Notes: generated by a model from the letters alone, not told the origin. Shown: positions 13,001-23,900, numbered from the stretch's first letter. The stretch: 64,000 bases of DNA from Asterias rubens (GCF_902459465.1 NC_047070.1:13773656-13837655), one strand, 5' to 3'. Numbers and translations: made by a program.

Positions 13001-16000
13001 TTTTGCAAGGCCAGGGATTTGGTACTATTTCATTGTCCACCTCTTCGAGCAAAAACAAAAATGGTGAATTTTGTAATGAGAAACTGCCATTTTGAATTTT
13101 GGTTTCAAAAAATGAGTGTTTTGTAATCATAAAGAAAAATTATTCATCCGTTTAAATAATAAAATAGGTATGTTTAAAAACATTTTAAGAACATGTTCAA
13201 CAAAAGCCCACTTATCAGGGGTTTAAATTTCCTTAAGGTAATTTTTTTGAAAACGCGAAGGGGGTTTGGCGTTCTTTCGAAAATACCGATACAGTTTTTA
13301 AGCTGTGGTCTCAGCAAGTAAACACTGTTTCTATAGTATTAAGCTTCATCCTTGCGAGGGTAGAGGTTGATAACGTGTATGAAACGCCCTCGGACCGCCA
13401 CGGCAACTCAAGGCTGTATACTCACCAGGAAGCTGAGAAAGATTACAGGGGTGGCCCAACGAGCAGCTAGCTAGGGCACTCCCAACAGCGCATTGATACA
13501 TTTTTATGAAATGCGCTATAAGAACTTGTAATTGTTATCATTGTGCCGACACGAACCAATCGACGGCTCTTTGATAGCGGCCCATGGTACATCACTTGCT
13601 CTGTGTTTTTTTTCTTCTTCTTCTGACAGACACAGACAGCTCCTGTTCTTATGGCGACCGAAGCATCAACAACAAGAACTCAGACACAGGTCAGAACTTA
13701 GTCAGGGTGACTTACATGTAGACGTGGTTATCAATAGTACATTGTTAACTACAGGATTGTAAGTAAATTTGACCCAGTTTTGGGTTGGCTGTTGACAGTA
13801 TCAATTATGGTATGAGAAAGGATTCCCAAAACATTTAAATAACGAGACCATTTCATGCAAGAATCTTTTATCAGATTCATTATAAATGTCTGGTGTCCTT
13901 TCGCGAATGCTGCAGCCGAAGATGTGGTTGGTACCCGTTGTCACCTCACTATAAACGCGAAGGGATTCGAAGTTCTTTTGAAAAAACCGAGACAGACTCT
14001 GAAACTTGTACATGTATTTTTATTCTAACTATTCCTACATCTTTAAGCATTTTGGTGAAACCAACAAATCGACTGCACTATACCTTAAAGGATAGCGGCC
14101 CCGAATAAGGTTGTACTACACTTGCCCCGTTTCCCCCTTTTTTCCCTGGCAGACAAAGGCAGTTCCTGTTCTTACCGAAGCATCATCAACTCAGACACAG
14201 GTAATAACTCAGGTGAGATTTATATTCATGATCGGTTGCGCCTGTATAAGAGAAAGTATGTCAAATGGCAAAATTCTGGGGGGGGGGGGGGGTAGGACGC
14301 AATCCGAGAAAACTTAACCTACAATAATTTAAATTCGGGGGTGTGTGCGAGTTAGTTTTAGGTAACTTCAATTCAACGTCTGGTGTGTTTGATGTTGGTA
14401 TAATGGCTGCCCATGTAAATTGATGGCAACAACCTATGATTAACATCTTTAGTTCATACACGTTAAGTTTGGAACTGGCATAAACGATCATAATCATCCA
14501 AAATATGTTGTCTAATTATTTGACTGATGTTGATGATTTCACACAATAATTTGATGTATTTTCAATTGGCGAGCTGATTCGTACCCATTGGCCTTGTACT
14601 CGTCTTCTTGCAGACACCCCTCCGTGCAAATGGTTTGTTCTAAGGTATTTCTTTCGTCCGCAACAATCGGAGCTGTTTAGATGCACTTCAAGTCCCGGTT
14701 CTCATTCTCAAACTCATAACGGGTGTCAATCAAAAGTCAGTTTCATTTTATCCAATTTATAAGGCCAAGGACTATTTAATTGTCCACCTCTGTAGAGAAA
14801 ACCCCCATGCATGAATCGTGTGTCAGATTCCTGAGGGCTGGTGTCCGTTCGCGAGTGCTGCAGCCGGAGATGTGGTTGGTACCCGCTGTCTCCTTGCTAA
14901 AATAGCGAAGGGATTCGACGTTCTTTCGGAAATACCGAGACAGTTTTTAGCTGTGTTCTCAGCAAGTAGACACTGAAACCTTCACATGTGATTTTTGTTC
15001 TATCTTTCTTAATAACTATTTCAATAACATAAAGCACTTTGCCGACACAAACCAATCTATGGCACTATACCTTTAAAGATAGCTGCCGCCAATGAGGTGG
15101 TACATCACATGCTCTGTATTTTTTTCCTGCCAGACAAAGGCAGCTCCTGTTCTCATGACAACCGAAGCATCAACAACAAGAACTCTGACACAGGAGACAC
15201 TGCCCTCAACTACTGGTAGGTCTTCGATTATAAACACACAATGATACTTGGAACCTATACGCGAAACGGCGCCTAGGCCTATTAAATTGTCGGAAGCAAT
15301 GATAACTCCGAAAGTTGGGCTTGTAGCTTGCAACTACGTACTACAATTAAGGAAGGGCGGGGATTTGGAATTCCAAAAACGGCCCAAATCAAACCGAGGC
15401 CATTTTTTAAATGACGGCATAAGCTCGGCCTCCGGTCTCTCCCAGGGAAATCTGCCAGCTAAAGATTCTGCCCCTGCCCCCCCCCCCTCATATTAGGGAG
15501 CTTTCGTATTGCGACGGTATGAGCGAGGAGACGGTAAAACATTTGAAGCGTATTTATTTTCCCAGGGAAGGTGAGACCACTCAGCATTAGGTGGTGTGTT
15601 TTACCAACTTTCTCACGTGGTCCATACACTCAGTGGTGGTGTGAACAAAGACGGAAGACGGAATATGGAGCTGGAATGGATACACAGAATATGGGCTTGT
15701 ATGAAATACACAAGTAGAGAGTACTCTTGACACGCTTGGTTGGTTGCACCCATGTGAGAAAGAAGACGAACAGGCCCATTTGTGCTTTGTGGTCTCATCT
15801 TTCCCGGGGAAAAACACACGATAAAGGATCATTGATTATAATAGAGATCAGTGTTTAGTGAGCAGCAAAATCGATCGGCACTTGCGACAAACTGAATTAG
15901 TCTCCGTCTTGCAGAGTTTGAAAACGATTTTGGGGTAAAACAAAGTTCGGTCTGTACGCACGACCGAATTGCGTCATTTGTACACGTTGTTATGATTGTT

Positions 16001-19000
16001 AATCACTGCACTGAACGTGTCACTATTAGACTTGATTCAAGTCCCGTTCTCGAGCAAGAAGTCCCGTATCATATCCGACATCAAAATGTTGCTATCGTGG
16101 TCCCGAGAATGGCCAGGCGTAGGCACGGGTTGGGTGATGCCACCCGCGAAAAGTTTGTTGATGTTTAAGCGATGGGACTGGAAGTAAAAGGACCCTCACG
16201 GGACTTGAGTCAAGTCTGTGTCACCTTCCGGTCCAAAACATACATTGTGGGAGTGCTCGGACGTGAGCATCAGGACTACTGCGTTATGCTATCTTCCGTC
16301 TTGTGTGCTATCGTCCCGAAATCGAAAGCTCCCTTTTGGGTTTAACATGGGCTGAAGAAGAAAGATGGCGCTGAATTTGTGTTACCATAGTTTGGCGTAA
16401 TGGGGGTCAAAATCTTCTGCAACATCAGCTCGTGTGCACTGCCAGCTTGAGTCGAGCCAACGAGCCCAGACTCAACCGCAAAAACAAATGTAGTTGGTAT
16501 AAAAAGCAGGAAAATTCAGCTTCCCTTTTTTATAGCTTAATTACAAATATAACATGGCTTTTATTCTTTTCCAAAACTCCTTTCCTGTCCACGTTGCCAT
16601 GTTCTTAGACAAGTTATGTTTAATCGTTTTGTTTGTTTGCCCCTCATCAGCTGATCCAAGACCCAATGATTGCTGGGACCATTTCCTGAATGGGCAAAGA
16701 TCAAACGGTATCTACACCATCTTTGTCCAAGGCAAGACAGTGGGAGTTGACGTGTACTGTCATATGGACAGTCAATCTAGTATTGGCGGAGGATGGACGG
16801 TACGTGTCACAAAAAACTCTTATTAACATCATTAAACAATACTATTCTTGCCAAAGGATTTCACACTTTTTTGAAACCAAAGTCCTGTATTTGATGAGCC
16901 GAGTTTGTTGTGAAGCGAAATGCACAACTTGAACATTTCTATCCGTTTGTTATAAATGAAACACCAACTGATCATCAGGATTTAAGCTCCGTGGGGAGTA
17001 TAAAACAGGGCCCAATTTCATGGCTCTGCTAACCGTAAGCACAGAATCGGCGCTTACGGAGACAGGGAATTATCTGCTTACCGCAAGAGTATTTCACGGG
17101 TTAGCGGCGAATTTTGGCTTCTGCGCGTGCGTACTCCACGTTACGAGGCAGTCTAAGTAAACGCTTACAAGGCTAGCGCAGAAGTTCGGCGCTTGCAAAA
17201 GTAAGCGCGGAATTCGGTGGTAAGCAGAGCCATGAAATTGGGTCCTGGTCGGCAGGTATCGACTTTGCCCGTAAATAAAGTAAACATCTTTAACCGAATG
17301 ACACAACACAAGGCGTTCTGACAGGGATTCGAACCCGTCATGAAACCACTCTGCACAAAGCCAGTTTTTTTACTCATATTTTGCTTCGAACCCTGGCTCC
17401 GATGTCCAATCCGCCAGAACTTAAATTCGATGCTCTAAACCACCCGGCCACAAAACCACTTCTCTGCCGCACAATACAAAGCCAATTTTCTTGCTCATAA
17501 AAATGAATATTTTGCTTCGATCTTGCAGAAAATCCATAACCGAGATACCGGCAACGTTGAGTTTTATCGTGACTGGACCCAGTATAAAACTGGATTTGGG
17601 AATCTGAACGGGGAGTTTTGGATTGGATTGGAGAATATTCATCTTTTGACGAGCCAAGATGACTATCAGCTTCGAGTAGTGCTTGCGTTCGATAACAGTG
17701 ACTGGACTTATGCTGTGTAAGACGTAGGGTTTTTATTGACTGTATGTTGTCGCCTTTTTAAATGAACTAAAAAGTGAAGTCTTAGCAAGATTTAACACTT
17801 CATCTGTAAATAAGGTATGCTGTTCAATTGAGATTGTTATGATAATAATTGTTTTCCTCTCTTTTAGGTACGATAGTTTTCATGTATCTGACGAGAAGGA
17901 CAATTACACCTTGACGATTGGTACATTTACCGGTAGAACAGCAGCAGGTATGGGTATATTTATGGATTTCAACTAGTAAATTGTAACTTAAAGGCCAACT
18001 TGACAACAATAACTATCAAATAAGAATTCTATCGAATTTGGTGTTAACGCTACAAGCGCATGATTGTAAACGACCAGCAGAAAAACTGAATTTCTATCCT
18101 AAATTTGATACAAGTACGAGTTCTGCACATAATAAAAAAGGACACGGTTTCTTCTCATTTGGCGCTTTGGGCTACATAGGCGCTTTTGGTTACAAAGGCG
18201 TTTTTCGTGGAATGAATCCCACGCTTCGCAACGCACACTCAAATAACCACCTTATTAACCGCTGATGGATAAATTTGTTGCAAAATAATAATGGAAAAAA
18301 GACCCTTGCCACACGAAGTTGTGTGCTTTCGGATGCTTGATTTCGAGACCTCAAAATCTAATTATGAGGTCTCGAAATCAAATTCGTGGAAAATTACTTT
18401 TTTCTCGAAAACTACGTTATTTCAGAGGGAGCCGTTTCTCACAGTGAATTATACTATCAACAGCTCCACATTACTCGTTACCAAGTAAGGTTTTGTACTA
18501 AAAACTATTTTGAGTAATTACCAATAGCGTCCACTGCATTTAAACTAACAAAATTGTTGCCGTTTTTTTGTCATATTTCCAGGTGACTCGATGGTAGAGC
18601 ACAATGGAATGCCATGGTCAACGTATGACAATGACAACGACAATGCCGAGGGCAACTGTGCAGAGATCTACCATGGAGCTTGGTGGTACAACGATTGCCA
18701 AACCTCCAACTTAAACGGGCCCTATCGGAGTTACAGAAACCTGGGTAGCAATGAAAAAGGGATAACTTGGGACAGTTGGACTGGAACTGATGAGTCATTG
18801 GGAGATGTGGACATGAAAATAAGACCTCTGCGTGCTGGTAATTAACACAAAATATTCTTCCTGTCTTTAACATCATTTTCAGTTCTTATTTGCCACATTA
18901 AAAAATATATATTAATTAGGATTTTTTCTTTGTTCGCCCTTCAACAGCTCTTCCGAAACCCAAGGATTGCTGGGACCATTTCCAGAATGGGCAAAGATCA

Positions 19001-21229
19001 AACGGTATCTACACCATTTATGTCCAAGGCAAGACAGTGGGAGTTGACGTGTACTGTCATATGGACAGTCAATCCTTTAGTGGCGGCGGATGGACGGTAC
19101 GTGTCACACAAAAAACTCATATTTTAAAAATAATCTTCGTGCCAAAGGATTTCACAAGTCTCTTGAAAACAAAGTCCTGTACTGCTGAGACGAGTTGGTT
19201 TTGAACACGAAATGCACAACTTGAACATTTCTCTCCGTGTATAATAACGCACATTATTCATCAAATAAGGACCGGGGACTGGGCCCGAAACATCTGACAC
19301 TCCCCCCGAAAAAAAAGGGGCGGGTAGCTTTGGGCTCTGTGCCCCAAAGAAAGACATAAAATAAGAAAAACAAATCCTTCTTTGGTCTGAGTTGATTTTG
19401 ACACAAACTTTGAATAGAAGAATAGTGAAATTTTGTTTACTTTGCCACTGACAACTGCTATTGAACAAGTAGCTACAGTTTGGTTGAAGCAAATGATGTC
19501 ACAATGCACGCCACCTTTGTTGAATTGAATTCATACAATACATGATCACCTTTCTGATTTAATTCACTGAACGTACATTTCAAAAAACCATAAAGTTCAC
19601 AACGTGCTCAAAACACTACGTTTTTCAACCGATACACATACACAGTGACAATTTTATTAATGATAATTACTCGTTTTCATGGCGCATTTTCAATAACGGT
19701 ATCAAATTCGCTTTACATAAATGTCCTGGTCATTAGGCTTTTAAACTGGATTTAATCTTCTTGTGGACTATACAGCCCAAATGCCACCGTGGTTCATACC
19801 CAATATCAACCTCTGCCCTAGCAGGTACCCACTTTGCCCCTGTGTTAAGAGAAGTAAATTAAGTAAAGCATCTTACTCAAGGACACGGCGCAAAGTGTCA
19901 TGACAGGGAGTCGAACCCTTACTCCGATGACCTATCCGCTAGAACTTAAATTCGATTCTCTAAACCACCCGGCCACGAAAACACTTCTCTGCACAATACA
20001 AAGCCTGTTTTCTTGCTAATAAAAATGATCATTTTGCTTCGATCTTGCAGATACTTCAGAACCGAGATAGCGGCAACGTTGGGTTTTATCGTGACTGGAC
20101 CGAGTACAAAACTGGATTTGGGAATCTGAACGGGGAGTTTTGGTTGGGATTGGACAATATTCATCTTTTGACGAGCCAAGATGACTATCAGCTTCGAGTA
20201 GTGCTTGCGTTCGATAATAGTGACTGGACTTATGCTGTGTAAGACGTAGGGTTTTTATTGACTGTAGTGACTGTAGTGAAGTCTTAGCAAAATTTAACAC
20301 TAAGGTATGCTGTTCCATTGAGATTGTTATGATTATGTTTTTCCCCTCTTTTAGGTACGATAGTTTTCATGTATCTGACGAGAAGGACAATTACACCTTG
20401 ACGATTGGTACATTTACCGGTAGAACAGCAGCAGGTATGGGTATACATGTATATGGATTTCAATTGTTAAATTTTTAGGCCAACTTATAAATTATGACGA
20501 CAAAAACACACACTCGATCGAGTTCAGTGTTAAATGGTTGATAACGACCAGCAGAAAAACTGACTCTCAATCCTCAACTTGATACAAGCACGAATTCTGC
20601 AGACTATCAAAATGATTGGGCGCTTTGGGCTACAAAGGCGTTTTTCGTGGAATTGATCCCACGCTGCCCAATGCACACTCACACATCCCCCTTATTATTC
20701 GCCAACTTTGAGCATAGAGCAAGGGTTTGAGCAAACGTATCTTGCCTGCCAGACAAGTAATGTACAAAGTCACACTTTTTGTAAACAAGGTTCACATGGT
20801 CTACTTGAAGAGCTTGTGAGCAGCCAAAATCAGTTTTTCACGAAGTTGTCGCTATTTGTCACTGGACGGTCGCGGACCGTACGACAATGCGCTGCCGCAT
20901 GGAATGTGGCCTATATGCAGCGCAGGGTAAAACTAACAAGTTGTTGTTTAATTGTCTTATTTCCAGGTGACTCGATGATAGAGCACAATGGAATGCCATG
21001 GTCAACGTATGACAATGACAACGACAATGCCAATGGCAACTGTGCAGAGATCTACCATGGAGCTTGGTGGTACAACGATTGCCAAACCTCCAACTTAAAC
21101 GGGCCCTATCGGAATTACAGAAACCTGGGTATCAATGAAAAAGGAATAACTTGGGAAAGTTGGACTGGAGTTGATGAGTCATTGAGAGATGTGGACATGA
21201 AAATAAGACCTCTGCGTGCTGGTAATTAA
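6695..21229 (+). CDS. FReD-1: secreted PAN-like / Thr-rich / two-FReD protein (13 exons)
   Basis: Predicted 649-residue secreted protein. Exons: 6695-7042, 12412-12471, 13630-13689, 14153-14200, 15134-15215, 16651-16799, 17529-17716, 17868-17947, 18583-18837, 18948-19096, 20051-20238, 20355-20434, 20967-21229. All introns are GT-AG and the summed exons (1950 nt) stay in frame. Residues 1-30 are a signal peptide, 31-116 PAN-like, 117-199 a Thr-rich stalk, 200-423 FReD1 and 424-649 FReD2. Both FReDs keep the four Cys, the Asp-rich calcium loop and the WWYNDC..SNLNG signature of ficolin/FREP domains, so carbohydrate or acetyl-group binding is expected from the family. The ATG at 6695 was chosen because it gives a clean signal peptide and aligns with the paralogues. 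Splicing is predicted by eye; isoforms are likely. Confidence 0.85.
7681..8025 (+). mobile_element. TTAA MITE copy in FReD-1 intron 1
   Basis: About 345 bp with family internal blocks and a right end GACATTTACCAATAGTGTCC. The left end is eroded (GTGGAGACTTACTCGAAATA). Confidence 0.75.
8272..8513. mobile_element. Foldback MITE with GGGCCCAATTTCAT ends
   Basis: The left end GGTCCCAATTTCATAGAGC and right end GCTCTATGAAATTGGGCCC are inverse repeats that extend inward about 80 bp around AAGCACGACAATTTGCTTAG. Another element with the same termini lies at 17008-17245. Confidence 0.75.
8689..8942. mobile_element. Foldback MITE with GCGTTTGTAACCG ends
   Basis: The outer arms GCGTTTGTAACCGTTTG and its inverse ending CGGTTATAAACGC enclose inverse blocks around GTAGAATATAATGATCC. 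Relatives lie at 28595-28826 (better preserved) and 25484-25650 (half element). Confidence 0.7.
9545..9790. repeat. Imperfect direct duplication in intron 1
   Basis: Two related blocks begin GACAGTTTCGCTATTCCTAT and GACAGTTTCTTCATTCCTAT, each followed by a GGTSGAGAGC motif and a CACGTG site. The GAGAGCGCGTCAC type motif also occurs in the left-arm insertion near 5005. They are probably transposon-derived and of no assigned class. Confidence 0.4.
9970..10066. mobile_element. Foldback element in intron 1
   Basis: About 97-bp palindrome: GTGGTTTAAACCC with CCTGGTTCTT, a stem around CCTCGACTTCGTCTCGG, then the inverse AAGAACCAGG and TTAAACCAC. Confidence 0.6.
10666..10867 (+). mobile_element. 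Internally deleted TTAA MITE
   Basis: About 202 bp with TTAA at both edges (10662-10665, 10868-10871) and intact termini. The middle of the usual 350-380 bp sequence is missing. Confidence 0.8.
10890..11327. other. GC-richer unassigned block between two MITEs
   Basis: Compositionally distinct, less AT-rich DNA ending TTTTGTAAATAAATAA. A stop-broken body with an A-rich tail could be the 3' end of a retroelement, but I cannot assign a family. There is no splice-compatible coding exon. Confidence 0.3.
11332..11715 (-). mobile_element. TTAA MITE (full length) in FReD-1 intron 1
   Basis: 384 bp flanked by TTAA at 11328-11331 and 11716-11719. Reverse orientation, terminal inverted repeats recognisable. 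Confidence 0.85.
12130..12263. mobile_element. Small palindromic repeat (GTTAGGACTAG)
   Basis: Begins GGGTGGATTTCACAAAGAG and contains several direct and inverse copies of GTTAGGAC. A related, more decayed copy starts at 55644. Confidence 0.5.
12412..12471 (+). CDS. FReD-1 stalk mini-exon 1
   Basis: 60 nt, 20 codons, phase 0 to 0, acceptor TTTTCTGACAG, donor CAG|GTCAGA. The peptide is Thr-rich, starting TKADPVLM and ending TTRTQTQ, and is probably O-glycosylated. Confidence 0.75.
13630..13689 (+). CDS. FReD-1 stalk mini-exon 2
   Basis: 60 nt, phase 0 to 0, acceptor TTCTGACAG, donor CAG|GTCAGA. The peptide is TQTAPVLM...TTRTQTQ. It can be skipped or included without a frame change. Confidence 0.75.
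14153..14200 (+). CDS. FReD-1 stalk mini-exon 3 (shorter)
   Basis: 48 nt, 16 codons, phase 0 to 0, acceptor CCCTGGCAG, donor CAG|GTAATA. The peptide [16 protein letters not shown] lacks four residues compared with its neighbours. Confidence 0.7.
15134..15215 (+). CDS. FReD-1 stalk mini-exon 4 (junction exon)
   Basis: 82 nt, phase 0 in and phase 1 out. It is a mini-exon with a 3' extension coding ETLPSTT, ending G|GTAGGT, which supplies the G of the GCT codon that opens FReD exon A. The same junction exon is found in FReD-2 (27466-27547) and FReD-3 (38771-38852). Confidence 0.8.
15216..16650. other. FReD-1 intron before first FReD
   Basis: No exon seen. Two weak inverted structures: TTCCCAGGGAAGGTGAGACC near 15558 against its diverged inverse near 15787, and GACTTGATTCAAGTCCC at 16029 with its one-mismatch inverse ending 16216. 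Both may be decayed MITEs. Confidence 0.4.
16651..18837 (+). CDS. FReD-1, fibrinogen C-terminal domain 1 (exons A-D)
   Basis: A 16651-16799, B 17529-17716, C 17868-17947, D 18583-18837; 224 codons, phase 1 in and out. Exon A carries DCWD and VYCHMD (first disulfide pair) and ends GGGWT. B carries the [15 protein letters not shown] and [12 protein letters not shown] hallmarks. D carries [12 protein letters not shown] (calcium loop), [15 protein letters not shown] (second pair), TSNLNGPY and MKIRP. Size and motif order are normal for a FReD. The D exon ends GCTG|GTAATTAA: spliced at GT it joins domain 2, unspliced it stops after Gly-Asn. Confidence 0.88.
17008..17245. mobile_element. Foldback MITE with GGGCCCAATTTCATGG ends
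   Basis: The left GGGCCCAATTTCATGGCTC and right GAGCCATGAAATTGGGTCC are inverse. It lies in the A-B intron of domain 1 and shares termini with 8272-8513. Confidence 0.75.
17270..17480 (-). mobile_element. SINE-like 3' part in A-B intron
   Basis: Contains GACAGGGATTCGAACCCGTC (an inverse pol III B-box-like GGTTCGAATCC) and TCTAAACCACCCGGCCAC. Versions occur at the same intron position at 19800-20000, 28850-29010 and 31080-31200, so it was carried along in FReD duplications. Confidence 0.6.
18270..18539 (-). mobile_element. Truncated TTAA MITE in C-D intron
   Basis: Internal and right-end parts of the family ending CCAATAGCGTCCACTGCA before TTAA. One terminus is missing. Confidence 0.7.
18948..21229 (+). 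CDS. FReD-1, fibrinogen C-terminal domain 2 (exons A-D, terminal)
   Basis: A 18948-19096, B 20051-20238, C 20355-20434, D 20967-21229. The domain-1 layout is repeated after a 110-bp D-A intron. Exon C is identical base for base to exon C of domain 1 (80 of 80). B starts [13 protein letters not shown] against [13 protein letters not shown] in domain 1. D keeps the calcium loop and WWYNDC and terminates RAGN-stop by reading GGTAATTAA unspliced. No further A exon is seen downstream before FReD-2. Confidence 0.87.
19800..20000 (-). mobile_element. SINE-like 3' part in A-B intron, domain 2
   Basis: Contains AAGGACACGGCGCAAAGTG, GGGAGTCGAACCC (inverse B-box-like) and TCTAAACCACCCGGCCAC. Same intron position as 17270-17480. 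Confidence 0.55.
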
Positions 21230-21343
21230 CAGAAAACACAGGTTCACAGAGAAAACAAACAGTGTCACGTTTGGTCACAATTCAAGTTGTAGAATATTGC
21301 GTAGTTTTACCAAAACTAACTGCACGCAAAGGTTTTTTCTGGA

Positions 21344-21349
21344 AATAAA
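21344..21349 (+). terminator. Candidate poly(A) signal AATAAA of FReD-1
   Basis: An AATAAA hexamer 115 bp past the stop codon. It is a plausible cleavage signal, but such hexamers are common in AT-rich DNA. Confidence 0.35.
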
Positions 21350-21745
21350 ATCCAACGCCAGCAGTGAACAAATATTTAATTAATAAATTAATTGTACAGT
21401 TTAAACATCACAGCGTCGCGTTTAAAGACACACGTTTATAGCTAGTTTCAAGCTTATGCAGAATAGTTTGAATGCCTATCAGTTTGCTGTGCCGCCTGAC
21501 TTGTAGTTTCATGTTACTTGATGTCTTTCACACCCCACCATTTATTGTATTACCTCGCGACTGCTACAGTTTAACATTTCATTTCACATTTCAACTGTCT
21601 GTCTTTCAATTTCGAGATACTGAGTGATGGTGGCCCCGAATGGACATTAAAATAATATTTTAATGTTACGTATAATCACGATTTGTACATTGCACATTGG
21701 ACCACCCACTGATCTAGTAATCCCCGGCCACCCCTTTCGGTTTAA

Positions 21746-22054
21746 AGGCAGTGGACACTATTGCTAATTACTTTGTGAGAAACGGCTCCCTCTGAGGTAA
21801 CGTAGTTTGCGATAAAGAAGTAATTTTCCACGAATTTGATTTCTAGACCTCAGATTTAGAAGTTGAGGTCTCAAAATCAAGCATCTGAAAGCACACAACT
21901 TTGTGTGACAATGGTGTTTTTTCTTCCATTGTTATCTCGCAACTCTGACGATCAGTTGAGCTCAAATTTTCACAGGTTTGTTATTTCATGCATATGTTGA
22001 GATACGGCAAGCGAGAAGACTGGTCTTTGACAATTACCAAAAGTGCCACTGTTT
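21746..22054 (+). mobile_element. TTAA MITE between FReD-1 and FReD-2
   Basis: 309 bp with TTAA at 21742-21745 and 22055-22058. Near full length, with a small deletion near the left end. Confidence 0.85.
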
Positions 22055-22344
22055 TTAAATTGCGTAGGTGGAAATATTAAACACTTCTGCACATTGCGGG
22101 CATTCGCGGTCAAACACGACTCCCAAGTTGCGAGCAGACCGTCAAATCTTGGTCAATGACGGTGAGATGTGGAATCTACTTGTCACACCGGCCTCAGAAT
22201 TTTTAATTTTCAAGAGGTATGATTTTCCGGTTGTGAACCATTAAACGTTACTTCTTGACCGAATTTAGTTTTTGCATCACATCGTTAAAAATATATATAA
22301 TACACACTAGGCCAAACAAAAGTATTGTGTTTCTACTAACATAG

Positions 22345-22642
22345 AAATAATTTATTATTACTAATATAATAATATCGAAGTCTTATGTAGCGCAGGTATC
22401 TACCAAACAAGGTACTCAAGGCGCTGAGTATATACAAACTTTCAGAAAGATAGGTAATTGCAGTGATGAATTTTGCGACCCAATTATTTAGCACCTTGTA
22501 GGGCTTTTCTACAAGGTGCTACGGCGCATACAGCCAGGAACACCGGGGCGAACCCCTTCTCTTTTCGAAAAGTGCATTGGGTTCTTTTACATGCGTTGCA
22601 CAACACATGGGACCAACAGCTTTACGTCCCATCCGAAGCTAT
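22345..22642 (+). mobile_element. SINE-like fragment
   Basis: Contains ACACCGGGGCGAACCCCTTC, GTGCATTGGGTTCTTTTACA and GACCAACAGCTTTACGTCCC, matching 54990-55135 of the fuller copy. The 3' B-box end is missing. Confidence 0.65.
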
Positions 22643-23758
22643 TACTGTGTTTAATTTACCGTTAATAAGTGGACCAAATTCTCACACTTCGATATTTGAA
22701 GTGTCTATGGTATCAGTCTTATGAGATATTTGATATTTTTGTATTTTGCGGCTCATTTTTTGGTAATTATTATATATTTTTTGGCTTGAAAATCATTAAT
22801 AGTTATTATATTGTTATGTAATCATCTAAAAAGTTGTATTTGTGGGCTTATATTTTATAATTCGTTCGATTAAAATAATGGATTCACGTTTAGAATCGAG
22901 CAAAATGCGAAACTTTGTCACCTCCCTGTACTGTATATGTTCTATTTTCCGAATACGCGGTTGGCTATTTCGGGGCCCATCACCTTTCTTTTTTTGATAA
23001 AAAATAAATACAAAATTAAACGCCTCGGTTGGCATGGTCGGCCGAATGTTAGTAAAACAGTAAACACCCAATCGTATTAAAAGACGTTTTAAACTAATTC
23101 AACAGTTTCTGCAAACTTTCAATTAAATAAATGTAACCAACTGACTTGGAGCACCTAGTCATTTTTTTCGTAGCTATTTTAATCCTTGCTCTATGTTTTA
23201 ATTCACCGAATTCCTTGCCTTATGAGTAACTTCAATTTATAAAGAATACCTGCAGTTCGTTGAGGCGTTAAGGGTGTGGCGCAGAGCTATCCTGCATTGG
23301 CAGCGCTTGACTAATCATTCCTGCACAAGAAGCGTCAGCGGCAAGACTTCCTTCTTTCCGTTATTTTTGGTTCACAATTTTGAGTTGAAGTTGTATGATC
23401 CGTCAACGAATTAATGACACATATCTCCACGCCACAGCCCGACGAAACCCGCTGGCATTGTTCCATTGAAGTTTCTTGTAAGTTGCAAATTATTATTATT
23501 ATTAAATAATAAGGGAATTGCTTTACTTGATATCAGGCCTATTAGACAACTTGTTGGGCGTGTAGTATTTAAGGTGTCGGTCCGTACGCGAATCAAGTCT
23601 CATTCGCCGACCATCGGTCTAGTTAAACCCGTACGCCCACCTCAACGAACCATACTATACCATCCTTAGTCTGGTCCGATCTAAAAACATCAAGGATACG
23701 GGAATCAAGTGGGCAGGAAGCCATACCATATCCCACAATTCCGTTTTACACACACTAT
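22643..23758. other. Intergenic, no feature recognised
   Basis: AT-rich DNA with scattered short open frames lacking splice context or family motifs. I see nothing gene-like. Confidence 0.5.
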
Positions 23759-23900
23759 GGTTGCGTTTGATTAGCTAGCCCGGGTCGACCCCGGTGTGTT
23801 GCGTTTTTCAGGACGAACGTGTGCAGATAATTACCCAGGTTCATCCTGGGAAAAACGCCACACACCGGGGTCGACCCAGGGAAGCTAAACGAACGCACCC
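23759..23900. mobile_element. 142-bp palindromic MITE (GGTTGCGTTTG ends)
   Basis: Left GGTTGCGTTTGATTAGCTAG with CCCGGGTCGACCCCGGTGTG; right CACCGGGGTCGACCCAGGG with GCTAAACGAACGCACCC. Near-perfect inverted arms over about 60 bp each. Superfamily not assigned. Confidence 0.75.

Larger units (their letters stand above)
12480..15120 (+). repeat. Tandemly duplicated mini-exon units in FReD-1
   Basis: Intron segments around successive mini-exons are related. GCTGCAGCCGRAGATGTGG with GAAGGGATTCGA recurs near 13910, 14860 and 27215. The CCGCAACAATCGG block recurs near 10200, 12900 (variant) and 14660. The stalk therefore grew by duplicating units of roughly 1 kb carrying exon plus intron. The segment at about 9280-9420 resembles sequence downstream of mini-exon 1 but has no exon with it. 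Confidence 0.65.

Noticed and set aside
18583-18845. Reading RAGN-stop at the end of FReD-1 domain 1 as the only gene end
   Set aside because: A matching phase-1 acceptor and a full second FReD follow 110 bp later, and GTAATT is a fair donor. Kept as a possible isoform, not as the main model.
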